64,000 nucleotides of DNA from Bacillus_I endophytica_A (GTDB taxonomy: Bacteria > Bacillota > Bacilli > Bacillales > Bacillaceae_H): positions 27,534 through 91,533 of the forward strand of contig NZ_JALAMS010000012.1 of the NCBI RefSeq assembly GCF_026790145.1, given 5' to 3'. The notes beneath the pieces were generated by a model. The model did not search any database and was not told where the DNA came from. It saw nothing but the letters and a program-made list of their open reading frames with translations. Below, in pieces: positions 52,565 through 61,501 of this stretch. Numbering within the stretch: position 1 is the first letter of the stretch; the number at the start of each line of letters is the position of its first letter. The position numbers were made by a program, and so were the translations under genes.

Positions 52565-52596
52565 GGACGGAATATTACCTTTCTGCTTGTCCGTCC
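52565..52596 (-). promoter_or_regulatory. Hairpin in the sacB leader
   Basis: On the minus strand GGACGGA and TCCGTCC form a 7-bp stem around 18 bases, 25 bases upstream of the sacB start. It has no T tract and does not resemble the RAT antiterminator of B. subtilis sacB. Confidence 0.5.
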
Positions 52597-52612
52597 ATGT
52601 GTTAACAATTAA

Positions 52613-52641
52613 ATTATAGGGGAGTGCTTGCTTGCTGAATA
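52613..52641 (-). promoter_or_regulatory. Probable sacB promoter with weak -35
   Basis: On the minus strand a TATAAT (complement of 52613-52618) has only TATTCA 17 bases upstream. Overlapping CAAGCAAGCA repeats in the spacer may bind a regulator. An activator, such as the neighbouring response regulator, would be expected to help. Confidence 0.5.
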
Positions 52642-52686
52642 TGGAGGATATTGATTGAAATTTAGTCTTGAATTGATATATGAGGA

Positions 52687-52731
52687 AATAAAAAAGAGAG
52701 GCTTAAGGAAAATAAGATAGCTCTTACTCTC
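52687..52731 (-). terminator. Terminator after the solute-binding protein gene
   Basis: On the minus strand GAGAG-TAAG and CTTA-(3-nt bulge)-CTCTC form a stem followed by TTTTTTATTT. The gene's stop codon lies in the left arm, so sacB has its own promoter. Confidence 0.55.
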
Positions 52732-53998
52732 CTTGAGCACTCTCCCAAGCATACTGATATCGTTTTAATAGCTGAGTTCGGGTTAAACCTTTTGCTACAT
52801 ATTGCTGTGTAGCAGCTCCGAATTGTTCTCTGACTCCAACAGGAAAATATAACGTGCTAGCTGATAATGTTTTTCCTTCTTTATAATAACGAAGTGTTTC
52901 AGTAGCTAATGGGCCAGATTGATTTGAAGGGATGTGTTTAAAAGCAGGAATGAATCTAAACTGCTTTGTCATAAATTCTTGTCCTTCTTTGGAGGCTACC
53001 ATCCATTCTAGAAACTTTTTGGCTGCCTGCTTTTTTTCCGGGGTCGTTTGTTTATTAATGACCCAGTAATTTGGAGTGTTCACAATTAATGATTGTTCAC
53101 CGTGATTATTACTAAGAGGAATGGGCATAACGCCAACATTCAGATTAGGGGAACGTTGATCAATTAGCGGTTGAATCCAATTTCCTTGCAAGACAATGGC
53201 TGCTTCTCCTTTGGCGAATTGATTCATTTCCATCGTGTAATCTGTTTCAAGTGGGTCACTGTTCCCGTATTTTAGTGTCACATCTAAAAGGTGGATAAGA
53301 TCTTTAAACTTTTGGTTATTCGTAATCGTTTTTGACCCGTTATTTAATTGAGTAATATAAGCATTTGGGTCTTTTTGTTGAAGGAAAGCGATATTCATTA
53401 AATGATCGCCTAGCTGCCATTTTTCATAATAACCTAAAGAAAAAGGATTAATTCCTGCCTTCTTGAGTTTTTCAGCTGTTGTTTCTAGTTCATTTAATGT
53501 AGTTGGTAACTGCTGAATACCTGCTTTTGCAAATAAATCTTTATTGTAGATAAACCCGTATCCTTCTATATTCATTGGCATACCGTATATTTTTTCACCT
53601 GATTTTATAGACGCTAGTGTTTCTGGTAATGCTTCAGGTACCCAAGGTTCTCCTGATAAATCTTCTAAATAATCATGCCACAATTCAGCGCTTTTTCCGC
53701 CTTGATTTGTAAAAATATCAGGCCCTTCACCAGCAGCTAATTCTGCCTTCAAATCAGATAAGTCATCGATCGCGCCTCCAACGGTATGAACTTCTATATT
53801 AATATGAGGATGCTCTTTTTCATAAGCTTGCACCATTTCTTCAAACGGAGCCGCAATTTCCACTTTAGGATTTCGAATACTTAAAGTAATCTTATCTTGT
53901 TTCACTTCTTGAGTCTCTTTCTTGACCTTTTGTTGACACCCGTATAAAGATAAGCTAAGCGTTCCAATCAAACATATATTTAATAGCTCTTTTTTCAT
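52724..53998 (-). CDS. Extracellular sugar-binding lipoprotein, ABC type, orphan
   Basis: A 424-aa family 1 solute-binding protein. The signal peptide ends in the lipobox SLYGC with the lipidated C21. PDIFTNQGG, GMPMNIEGYGFIYNKDLFAKAGI and FLEWMVASKEGQEFM are characteristic of sugar-binding ABC lipoproteins. No permease or ATPase gene is nearby. It lies 31 bases after the response regulator gene and in line with the kinase, so it may work as a sensor that presents a sugar to the kinase rather than as part of a transporter. The ligand is unknown. Confidence 0.85.
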   Translation of the reverse strand: MKKELLNICLIGTLSLSLYGCQQKVKKETQEVKQDKITLSIRNPKVEIAAPFEEMVQAYEKEHPHINIEVHTVGGAIDDLSDLKAELAAGEGPDIFTNQGGKSAELWHDYLEDLSGEPWVPEALPETLASIKSGEKIYGMPMNIEGYGFIYNKDLFAKAGIQQLPTTLNELETTAEKLKKAGINPFSLGYYEKWQLGDHLMNIAFLQQKDPNAYITQLNNGSKTITNNQKFKDLIHLLDVTLKYGNSDPLETDYTMEMNQFAKGEAAIVLQGNWIQPLIDQRSPNLNVGVMPIPLSNNHGEQSLIVNTPNYWVINKQTTPEKKQAAKKFLEWMVASKEGQEFMTKQFRFIPAFKHIPSNQSGPLATETLRYYKEGKTLSASTLYFPVGVREQFGAATQQYVAKGLTRTQLLKRYQYAWESAQGE

Positions 53999-54029
53999 TT
54001 TGTCACTCCTGAAAACAATCGGTGTCTAA

Positions 54030-55199
54030 CTATCTACTTACTACTGTTAGTTTTTTCTCTTTTCTATATTCAAAGGGAGTTAATCCAACTACTTTTTTAA
54101 ATAGTTTAGAGAAGTATTTTTCATCTTGATAACCGAGCAGTAAAGAAATGGAGTAAATGGTTTCTTCGGTATCTTCTAACCACTGCTTTGCTCGTTGGAT
54201 TCTTAATTTTGTCATATATTTAGAAAGCGGCAATCCTGTTTCTTGTTTGAACTTCCGTGAAATATGCTCTCGGCTAAAGAAAAACAGGTTCGATAGCTTC
54301 TCTAAACTTAATTCTTCCATATAATACATGTCTACATATGAAACAATGTCTTTCATACGACGAGCAGCATGAAGTTCATCCAACTTATGAATCGAACGAT
54401 ACTGGTGATTGTCTAATGCCTCTTGTAAGAACTGAAAAGCGTCTAAGATATGAGATAATGAAGATAACGATCTCCCGCTCACAAAGCGAACGGGAATATC
54501 AAATTCCTGACTTATCCATTCTTCAACTGTTAACCATTCATTGCGTACTGTGATGATAACACAAATGTTTCGATCACTTTGAAGGGAAAAGGCATTTCCT
54601 AGCTTTCGTTCTTTCAGCTCATCAGATAAGGCTTTAATGTATGGCTCCGCATAATGCATTTGATAGAAAGAAATTAAAGCCATCTCATATTGATCAGAAA
54701 GAGGAAGATAGGGAAGAATGTCTGTTGATTTGTATGCTTCTCCCATACATGCATCTGTTATTAACTGCTCAATACGGAGCTTTTGGAAGTCTTCATCAAT
54801 TATTTCCTGCCCACTATGGGAATGCTCGTTTTCCCATGCTTGGACAGCTTCTGCTAATGTATGATTAAAGGGTTCTTCTTCAATTGGTTTTAATAGATAA
54901 TCGAAACTACGATGTTTAATGGCTTGTCTCATAAATGAATAATCGTTATACCCAGTCACAAAGATTACTTTACCTGGATATGAGATGCTATCTAACCATT
55001 CAATCATTTCTATTCCACTCATTTTAGGCATCTTGATATCTGTAAAGATAATTTCTGGTTTTGTAGCTTCAATAATATGTTTTGCTTCTTCGCCATTACT
55101 TGCTTCTAAAATATCAGTTATGCCGTACTTTTCCCATTGACCTAGATAACGTATAACTTCACGTACATTCACTTCATCATCAATAATTAAAGCCTTCAC
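54030..55199 (-). CDS. YesN-type response regulator with AraC domain
   Basis: A 389-aa regulator. The receiver domain (1-120) has the phosphoacceptor D54 in IIFTDIKMPKMSG, with an acidic pair near D7/D8 and K102-region residues LLKPIEEEPF. A middle linker follows; the C-terminal AraC/XylS domain has two helix-turn-helix motifs (LEKLSNLFFFSREHISRKFK and SISLLLGYQDEKYFSKLFKK). It should activate sugar genes, here probably sacB/levB. It follows the kinase by 29 bases. Confidence 0.9.
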   Translation of the reverse strand: MKALIIDDEVNVREVIRYLGQWEKYGITDILEASNGEEAKHIIEATKPEIIFTDIKMPKMSGIEMIEWLDSISYPGKVIFVTGYNDYSFMRQAIKHRSFDYLLKPIEEEPFNHTLAEAVQAWENEHSHSGQEIIDEDFQKLRIEQLITDACMGEAYKSTDILPYLPLSDQYEMALISFYQMHYAEPYIKALSDELKERKLGNAFSLQSDRNICVIITVRNEWLTVEEWISQEFDIPVRFVSGRSLSSLSHILDAFQFLQEALDNHQYRSIHKLDELHAARRMKDIVSYVDMYYMEELSLEKLSNLFFFSREHISRKFKQETGLPLSKYMTKLRIQRAKQWLEDTEETIYSISLLLGYQDEKYFSKLFKKVVGLTPFEYRKEKKLTVVSR

Positions 55200-55228
55200 A
55201 CTTTTTCCTCCTTACAAAAATCCATCAA

Positions 55229-56992
55229 TTAATCTTCTTTTAAACGTTTTTCTTCAAGAGGGATGGCAATTTTAACAATAAAGCCATCTCCGTTGTTTCG
55301 ATCAATTTCTAGATGTGCTTGCGTTCCGTAATTTAGAATAAGTCGATCATGGATATTTTTTAGACCGATATGTTTGCGCCCTTGAGAAGAGTTAAGAGAA
55401 GAATGATAAATGTTTTCCTGCAATCTCTTGAGTTTTTCATCCGTTATACTAGCGCCATAACTTTCGACAACAAGGTGTAGAAATGATTTCTGCATTTCTC
55501 CATAAATGTTCAGTGGGGCATCATAGAAACCTTCTTCATAGCTATGTTTAAAAAAGTTTTCAACAAGCGGCTGAAGAATCATACTAGGAATTTGCATATT
55601 TAAAATAGGATCACTGATATGAATAGAATAATGAACTTCTTTCCGAAAGCGTTCCATTTGAAGAGTAAGGTAAGCTTTGATATATTCTACTTCTTCTTGA
55701 ACTTTGACCCACTTGTTTGCGTTAATTGAATAGCGCATCATCTTAGATAAAGATGTAATTAAATGATAAACACGTGGAGCATTGGATCTTAAAGCAACAG
55801 CACCTATTGATTGCAAAGCGTTGAAAAGGAAATGAGGATTCACTTGTGACTTTAAGGCTCTTAATCGATTTTCCTTGTTCTCAATTTCAAGCTTGTATTC
55901 CCGATTAATATGGAGGTTAATTCGATCCATCATTTCTTTTATATGAAGTTCTAAATAACCAATTTCGTCTTCTCTTTTATCATTAAAATCAATATTCATA
56001 TTGCCACCTTTTATGGTCCGTACTTTCTGGGTAAGGAGCTTAAGTGGGTGGGTAATCTTATAGGAAATCAAGCTAATCATTAATACTCCAAGTAAGCCAA
56101 TAATGATTCCGACAATAATAAAAGTATAGGAAGTTTTTCTAGCATCATCGAATAGGATATGACTTGGCGTAATCTTAACAAGCTTCCACTGATCAAGCGG
56201 TCCAGATAAGGTGTTAGCTAAGACAATATCATCACCTGTTTCGGCGTTTCTCTCTATTTTCTGTTGTAAACGAGGCGAAACTACTTGTCCAATAATCTCA
56301 GTATCATTCGCATAGACAATTTTATTATCTTCGTTGATAAGCAAGACAGATTCTTGGTCTTTACCAATTAAATTGTTACATATGCGTGCATACATTTCAT
56401 AATCCACATCCATTGAGATTGTGCCAAGAAATTCATTAGATAATACATCAACAATCTTATGGTGGAATGTAATTACTTTTGTCTTTTCAGATTGAGGAAC
56501 AATAGCTGAATTATTGTAATTTTGGATGGAATGTGGTGGCTGAATAACGTATTTTATGTTTGTATTGTAAAGCTCTTTAATAAAGGGCTGCTGTAAGAAA
56601 TTAGGCCTGGATTTACGCGCACTCGCAGTGGCATTATAGACGGTTAACGCCTCTTTATCTTTATCCATATAAAACTGAATTTGACGAATCTCATTCCGCA
56701 TTAATGAGAAGTTCTCCAAACTTTTTTCTAAGTAATTTGAGTCCTCAACTTCATTATTTAAAATCTGAAATAGTTTAGGGTCACGATATAAAATATAAGG
56801 AAGGTTAATCATTTCCTCGAAATATTGTTGAAGCTCTGTTGAATTTTCGCGAAGCTGTTCATGGCTATTTTTCAGCTCTTGCTGCTCTACGCTATGTTTG
56901 GTATAGCTATAAATAAAAAAGACAGATAGAAAATAGGGTAAAATGATAAAGATTAGTAACATGAGCAGTAGGCGGTTCTGGATGCTCTTCAT
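55229..56992 (-). CDS. YesM-type sensor histidine kinase
   Basis: A 587-aa membrane kinase. A first span is at about 7-30, an extracellular sensing domain reaches to about 280, and a second span is near 285-310. A HAMP-like linker, the His-kinase domain with the phosphorylated histidine in VNPHFLFNALQS, an N-box (QPLVENFFKHSYE) and an ATP-binding G region follow. It belongs to the LytS/YesM class common for sugar sensing in Firmicutes. It is the first gene of the kinase-regulator-binding protein cluster. Confidence 0.9.
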   Translation of the reverse strand: MKSIQNRLLLMLLIFIILPYFLSVFFIYSYTKHSVEQQELKNSHEQLRENSTELQQYFEEMINLPYILYRDPKLFQILNNEVEDSNYLEKSLENFSLMRNEIRQIQFYMDKDKEALTVYNATASARKSRPNFLQQPFIKELYNTNIKYVIQPPHSIQNYNNSAIVPQSEKTKVITFHHKIVDVLSNEFLGTISMDVDYEMYARICNNLIGKDQESVLLINEDNKIVYANDTEIIGQVVSPRLQQKIERNAETGDDIVLANTLSGPLDQWKLVKITPSHILFDDARKTSYTFIIVGIIIGLLGVLMISLISYKITHPLKLLTQKVRTIKGGNMNIDFNDKREDEIGYLELHIKEMMDRINLHINREYKLEIENKENRLRALKSQVNPHFLFNALQSIGAVALRSNAPRVYHLITSLSKMMRYSINANKWVKVQEEVEYIKAYLTLQMERFRKEVHYSIHISDPILNMQIPSMILQPLVENFFKHSYEEGFYDAPLNIYGEMQKSFLHLVVESYGASITDEKLKRLQENIYHSSLNSSQGRKHIGLKNIHDRLILNYGTQAHLEIDRNNGDGFIVKIAIPLEEKRLKED

Positions 56993-57481
56993 AGAAGCTC
57001 CTCCTTGTATTCAAGAAACCAATTATAGAGTGTAGAGAAGTAATTCTTCTAGAGTAGAATGTGCTAAAACCGGTAGCTTCTTACAAGGAGAGTAACAGAA
57101 GCCCCTTTACGATCAGTAATAATGTTTTAGTGTACAACACATTTAGTACCTCAACTATAACAAATCACTTCCAAGCGTCAATCATACATAAGAATGAGTG
57201 AAGATTTACCTATAATATGTGAATTTTTAACCAATAGGAGCACTAATTTCATAAATCTGAGATTTATGCTTGTACAGCTTAATAAAGAGAAGAAAAAGTT
57301 CTTTATTTTGGTTCTTCACTAGGATTAGAGAAAGTTATGTAGAAAAGGATATACTCTTCCTTTTATTTATGTTTTAAGTTAGCGCCTTTGGATAAAAGGG
57401 ATAAACTTCAAATTAGAAGTAGCTCTTGTGTCAAAACTTCACTATAATTAACTTTGTTAAACATTAGAGAGGAGTGAGCCT
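56993..57481. other. Divergent intergenic region, kinase versus MFS exporter
   Basis: AT-rich DNA of about 490 bases that must carry promoters for both flanking genes. TATAAT at 57443-57448 is a likely -10 for the exporter but has no good -35. No ORF or RNA element was recognised. Confidence 0.4.
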
Positions 57482-59011
57482 GTGGTTTCAAAAGACTCAC
57501 AATTAAAGCTTGTTGTAACAGGGCTATTATTAGCTATTTTAATGTCTGCAATGGACAACACTATTGTTGCAACGGCAATGGGGACTATCGTTTCTGATCT
57601 TGGTGGATTAGATAAGTTTGTTTGGGTGACCTCTGCATATATGGTGACTGTAATGGCTGGAATGCCTATTTTTGGTAAATTGTCTGATATGTACGGTCGC
57701 AAACGTTTTTTTATTTTTGGTCTTTTAGTATTTTTATTAGGTTCAATTTTGTGTGGTACAGCAACAAGCATTGAGCAGCTCAGCATTTATCGAGCAGTAC
57801 AAGGTGTTGGAGGCGGAGCGCTTATGCCGATTGCTTTCACAATTGTATTTGATATTTTTCCTTCCGAGAAACGTGGTAAGATGACAGGTCTTCTTGGAGC
57901 AGTATTTGGAGTTTCAAGCGTGTGTGGTCCTTTGCTTGGTGCTTATATTACAGAGTATATTAGCTGGCAATGGATTTTTTATGTAAATGTACCACTTGGT
58001 ATTGTATCTCTTCTTTTAATTATTAAAGCTTATAAAGAATCAACAGAGCGGAAAGAACAAAGGGTAGATTGGATAGGAGCTGCAACACTTGTTATTGCAG
58101 TTGTCAGCTTGATGTTTGCTCTTGAGCTTGGTGGCAAAGAATATAGTTGGCAATCACCACAGATTCTAGGGTTGTTCGGATCTTTTATTTTATTTTTCAT
58201 TATCTTTATTTTTACAGAACGAAAAGTGTCAGATCCAATCATTTCTTTTTGGATGTTTAAAAACCGTCTTTTTGCAACAGCTCAAATCTTGGCTTTCCTT
58301 TACGGAGGCACATTTATTATCTTAACAGTATTTATTCCTATCTTTGTTCAAGCTGTTTATGGCGGTTCTGCAACAAATGCAGGGTTGGTATTAACACCAA
58401 TGATGTTAGGATCTGTTGCAGGAAGCGCAATCGGCGGGATTTTTCAAACGAAAACAACGTTCCGAAATCTTATGTTTCTTTCAATTGTCTCTTTTGCAGC
58501 TGGCATGGTGTTGCTAAGTACAATGACTCCTGAAACAGCAAGATGGATGTTAACTATCTTTATGGTATTAACAGGTTTTGGTGTTGGTTTCTCATTTTCA
58601 ATTTTACCAACAGCATCAATTGAAAAATTGGATGTGCGCTACAGAGGATCCGCAAACTCTACAAACTCTTTTGCTCGTTCTCTTGGAATGACAATTGGCG
58701 TAACTGTATTTGGAACAATTCAAAGTAGTCACTTTACAAGTGAATTAAAAGAAAGCTTTGGAAGTGCAGGAAGCAGTGGAGCAATGGCGAACGTTGAAAA
58801 CCCAAGCGCTCTTTTTGAGGGAAGCGCTCGTGCGATGATTCCAGAGCCTGTTCTATCAAACATTGTGCATGCTATGTCAACCTCTATTACAGATGCTTTT
58901 ACATTTGCTCTTATTCCAATTGGTCTTGCTTTTATTACAGTACTTATGATGGGAAAAGCCCGCATAGCTGTAAGAAAGCCTGAAGTGAAAGAAAATATAC
59001 TAAACAAGTAG
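57482..59011 (+). CDS. DHA2-family MFS multidrug exporter
   Basis: A 509-aa proton antiporter with about 14 membrane spans, like EmrB and QacA. Motif D1 is DNTIVATAMGTIVSDLGG, motif A is GKLSDMYGRKRFF, and motif C in helix 5 is GAVFGVSSVCGPLLG. The start is GTG after GAGGAGTGAG. A terminator directly follows. The drug cannot be told; no TetR-type regulator lies next to it. Confidence 0.9.
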   Translation: MVSKDSQLKLVVTGLLLAILMSAMDNTIVATAMGTIVSDLGGLDKFVWVTSAYMVTVMAGMPIFGKLSDMYGRKRFFIFGLLVFLLGSILCGTATSIEQLSIYRAVQGVGGGALMPIAFTIVFDIFPSEKRGKMTGLLGAVFGVSSVCGPLLGAYITEYISWQWIFYVNVPLGIVSLLLIIKAYKESTERKEQRVDWIGAATLVIAVVSLMFALELGGKEYSWQSPQILGLFGSFILFFIIFIFTERKVSDPIISFWMFKNRLFATAQILAFLYGGTFIILTVFIPIFVQAVYGGSATNAGLVLTPMMLGSVAGSAIGGIFQTKTTFRNLMFLSIVSFAAGMVLLSTMTPETARWMLTIFMVLTGFGVGFSFSILPTASIEKLDVRYRGSANSTNSFARSLGMTIGVTVFGTIQSSHFTSELKESFGSAGSSGAMANVENPSALFEGSARAMIPEPVLSNIVHAMSTSITDAFTFALIPIGLAFITVLMMGKARIAVRKPEVKENILNK

Positions 59012-59041
59012 AAGGCAGAGAGTAGAACTCTCTGCCTTTTT
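59012..59041 (+). terminator. Terminator of the MFS gene
   Basis: AAGGCAGAGAGT (59012-59023) pairs with ACTCTCTGCCTT (59027-59038) around AGA, followed by five T. Confidence 0.93.
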
Positions 59042-59098
59042 GTTCCTGTGTATAAAGTTGGCGGTCGGTCACAATAAAAGAAAAGGAGGATGGAGAAC

Positions 59099-59541
59099 GT
59101 GACCGTAATTACAACATTCAAAGAACGAAGAAGAGAAAAAGAAATGAAGTATGAACAAAAGTGATGAGCGGAATTTCGCTTGAGAAATTATATAAAGAAA
59201 TGATGCGCTATTTTCAGCCGCTCATGTTTTATTCAACAAAAAATAACCGCTCTGTTGAGGAAGGGTGCTTAGATATAGCAGTTGAGGCTTTCTTGCTTGG
59301 AGCAAAATATAGCAGGTTTGGTTATTATGGAGAACAGGAAGAGAAAGTACGGGCAAGATCTGAAAAAGAGGGGAAAAAGCTTGTTTCTGCTCTTTTCGAT
59401 TATCTTTCCTTTTGGACAGAAGATCATTATGAACTGCCAACAGGTGATGGTTTGTATATGCTTTGTGAAGCCTATGTTGATGACTGGTGGATAGAAGGTT
59501 TTCGATTTGGAAAGAAAAGATATGGTTTAAAATTGTCTTAA
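59099..59541 (+). CDS. ybaK: YbaK/DUF2521 protein with an apparent frameshift
   Basis: A protein of unknown function found next to cwlD in bacilli. A GTG at 59099 after AAGGAGG opens a 21-codon frame (TVITTFKERRREKEMKYEQK) ending at TGA 59162-59164. The body (GISLEKLYKEMMRYFQPLM to FGKKRYGLKLS) is in another frame from GTG 59161 or ATG 59164. If one A were added to the A run just before, the two would join to about 147 aa, the length of B. subtilis YbaK. Either a one-base deletion broke it, or the body is made by re-initiation at TGATG. Assembly error in the A run is possible. Confidence 0.75.
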
Positions 59542-59607
59542 AATAATCATAAATCCTCTCCGCTCACCATATAGAAAATAGTAGGTAGGACGAGCGGGGG
59601 GAGCACG

Positions 59608-60321
59608 ATGAAAAAAAAGCTTTGGTTAGGGACTGTTATTATCGTTATCTGTTGTCTTTTTCTAGGCGTTCAGCATTACTTTACAAATAAAGGCTCAATC
59701 GGTTCATGGAATCTCCCGTTAAGCGGTAAAATTATTGTCTTAGATGCAGGCCATGGAGGCGCTGACGGGGGAGCAGTTGGTAAAGATGTTTTGGAGAAAG
59801 AAGTAACGCTCTCCATTTCCTTGATGATTAGGGATTACCTTCAAGAACAAGGAGCACTTGTTATTATGACGCGTGAAAAAGATGAAGACTTAGCAGACAA
59901 AGATACAAAAGGGTATAGCAGACGCAAAGGGGAAGATTTAAGAAAGCGTCTAGAAATTATCAATCATTCCAGTGCTGATATGTATTTAAGTATCCATCTT
60001 AATGCAATTCCCTCTCCAAAATGGAGCGGAGCTCAAACGTTTTACAATGGATCAAAAGAAGAAAATAAGAACTTAGCTACATGGATTCAATCGGAATTCA
60101 AAGGAAACTTGAATAATACGAATCGAGAAGCAAAAAGAATTCAAAATATTTATCTTGTTGAAAATGCTGATATTCCAGGAGCGCTTGTTGAAGTTGGCTT
60201 TCTTTCGAATCCAACAGAGCATGATCTTTTAAAAACAGAAGAATATCAGAAAAAAGTGGCTGCTTCAATCTATAGAGGGATTTTACAGCACTTAACAGCA
60301 AAAGCACCTCCGAAAGAGTGA
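59608..60321 (+). CDS. cwlD: N-acetylmuramoyl-L-alanine amidase CwlD
   Basis: Spore-cortex amidase that, with PdaA, makes muramic-delta-lactam needed for germination. The product is 237 aa with an N-terminal signal or anchor (about 4-25). Zinc and catalytic motifs of Amidase_3 are DAGHGGADGGA, the glutamate in KEVTLSI, SIHLNA and VEVGFLSNPTE. GGGGG precedes the ATG. The stop codon lies inside the terminator hairpin that follows. Neighbours match B. subtilis. Confidence 0.94.
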   Translation: MKKKLWLGTVIIVICCLFLGVQHYFTNKGSIGSWNLPLSGKIIVLDAGHGGADGGAVGKDVLEKEVTLSISLMIRDYLQEQGALVIMTREKDEDLADKDTKGYSRRKGEDLRKRLEIINHSSADMYLSIHLNAIPSPKWSGAQTFYNGSKEENKNLATWIQSEFKGNLNNTNREAKRIQNIYLVENADIPGALVEVGFLSNPTEHDLLKTEEYQKKVAASIYRGILQHLTAKAPPKE

Positions 60322-60331
60322 GGTGCTTTTT
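60301..60331 (+). terminator. Terminator overlapping the cwlD end
   Basis: AAAGCACCTC (60301-60310) pairs with GAGGTGCTTT (60320-60329) around CGAAAGAGT, followed by TT. The cwlD stop codon is at the loop edge. Confidence 0.88.
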
Positions 60332-60360
60332 GTTTGCGCTCACGAAACAAAGGGAAAATA

Positions 60361-60369
60361 TGATATAAT
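60361..60369 (+). promoter_or_regulatory. Extended -10 promoter of salA
   Basis: TGATATAAT is an extended -10 (TG, one base, TATAAT) 38 bases before salA. The -35 (CACGAA) is poor, as is tolerated with TGn. Confidence 0.5.
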
Positions 60370-60406
60370 TCAGAATGTAAACGAATTCAACGGGGAAGGT
60401 GAAAAC

Positions 60407-61459
60407 ATGCTCACAGAAAAGGAAGTTCACGCACTATTATCAGGGGTAGAAGAGCCGTTTTTACATAAAACATTAGGAGAGTTAGACGGCATTCAAGAAA
60501 TTAAAATTAAAGAAGAGAAAAAACATGTGAGCGTTAAACTGCTTGTTGCTAAAACAGGAACAGCAGAACAGATGCAACTTCAAGGAACAGTAGTAAATTT
60601 ATTAAAAGAAGCAGGTTTTGAAACAGTTGGTCTCCGCTTTGAAGCACTGCCGCAAGATAGCGTGGCAGCGCAAGAGCAGCCATCACTTTTAAATACAAAA
60701 GATACAACATTTATCGCAATTGCCAGTGGTAAAGGAGGCGTTGGAAAATCAACCGTTTCTGTTAACTTAGCAATTGCTCTTGCAAGGCTTGGAAAGAAAG
60801 TCGGTTTGATTGATGCTGATATTTACGGATTTAGCGTCCCTGATATGATGGGAATTGAACAACGTCCAACTGTTGAAAATGATCGAATTATTCCGGTTGA
60901 TCGTTTTGGTGTGAAAGTTATTTCAATGGGCTTCTTTGTCGAAGACAATGCACCTGTCATTTGGAGAGGCCCTATGCTTGGTAAAATGTTGACAAGCTTC
61001 TTCCAGGAAGTAGAGTGGGGAGAGTTAGATTACCTTCTGCTCGATTTACCGCCAGGAACAGGCGATGTTGCGCTTGATATTCATTCTATGCTTCCTGCTT
61101 GTAAAGAAATCATTGTATCAACTCCACATCCAACAGCCGCTTTTGTAGCAGCAAGGGCTGGTGCGATGGCTATTCGTACAGAACATGAAGTCTTAGGTGT
61201 TGTAGAGAACATGGCGTACTTTGAAAGTGAAGTTACAGGAGAAAAAGAGTACGTGTTCGGCAAAGGTGGAGGAGAAAAGCTAGCAGAGGAACTAGCTGTT
61301 CCACTGCTTGGAAAACTTCCGCTACAGCAACCAGATTGGAATGAGGAAGAATTTGCTCCATCTGTATATGGTGAAGCTCACCGTTTAGGAAAGATCTATA
61401 GTGAAATTGGCGAAAAAATTATTTCTCTTTGTACACAACAACAGGATCATAATGTATAA
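60407..61459 (+). CDS. salA: Mrp/NBP35-family P-loop ATPase SalA
   Basis: A 350-aa Mrp-family protein; in B. subtilis SalA is a transcription regulator that lifts ScoC repression, and relatives carry Fe-S clusters. The N-terminal MIP18-like domain (about 1-90) is followed by the ATPase with deviant Walker A ASGKGGVGKST, the DADIYGFSVPD segment and LLDLPPGTGD. The ATG after GGGGAAGGTGA was chosen; a start at 60323 overlaps the cwlD terminator. Confidence 0.92.
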   Translation: MLTEKEVHALLSGVEEPFLHKTLGELDGIQEIKIKEEKKHVSVKLLVAKTGTAEQMQLQGTVVNLLKEAGFETVGLRFEALPQDSVAAQEQPSLLNTKDTTFIAIASGKGGVGKSTVSVNLAIALARLGKKVGLIDADIYGFSVPDMMGIEQRPTVENDRIIPVDRFGVKVISMGFFVEDNAPVIWRGPMLGKMLTSFFQEVEWGELDYLLLDLPPGTGDVALDIHSMLPACKEIIVSTPHPTAAFVAARAGAMAIRTEHEVLGVVENMAYFESEVTGEKEYVFGKGGGEKLAEELAVPLLGKLPLQQPDWNEEEFAPSVYGEAHRLGKIYSEIGEKIISLCTQQQDHNV

Positions 61460-61463
61460 AGGT

Positions 61464-61494
61464 AAAAGGCGTTGCATATGTGCAACGCCTCTTT
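61464..61494. terminator. Bidirectional terminator salA/gerD
   Basis: AGGCGTTGCA (61467-61476) and TGCAACGCCT (61481-61490) form a perfect stem around TATG; AAAA before and CTTT after serve both directions. Confidence 0.9.
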
Positions 61495-61501
61495 ACTCCA
61501 C

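Noticed and set aside
52540..52723. SacY-dependent antiterminator (RAT) in front of sacB
   Set aside because: The leader hairpin is a different sequence and lacks an overlapping terminator with T tract.
57457..57786. 109-codon minus-strand frame at the start of the MFS gene
   Set aside because: Shadow of the coding frame of an intact exporter; no independent signals.
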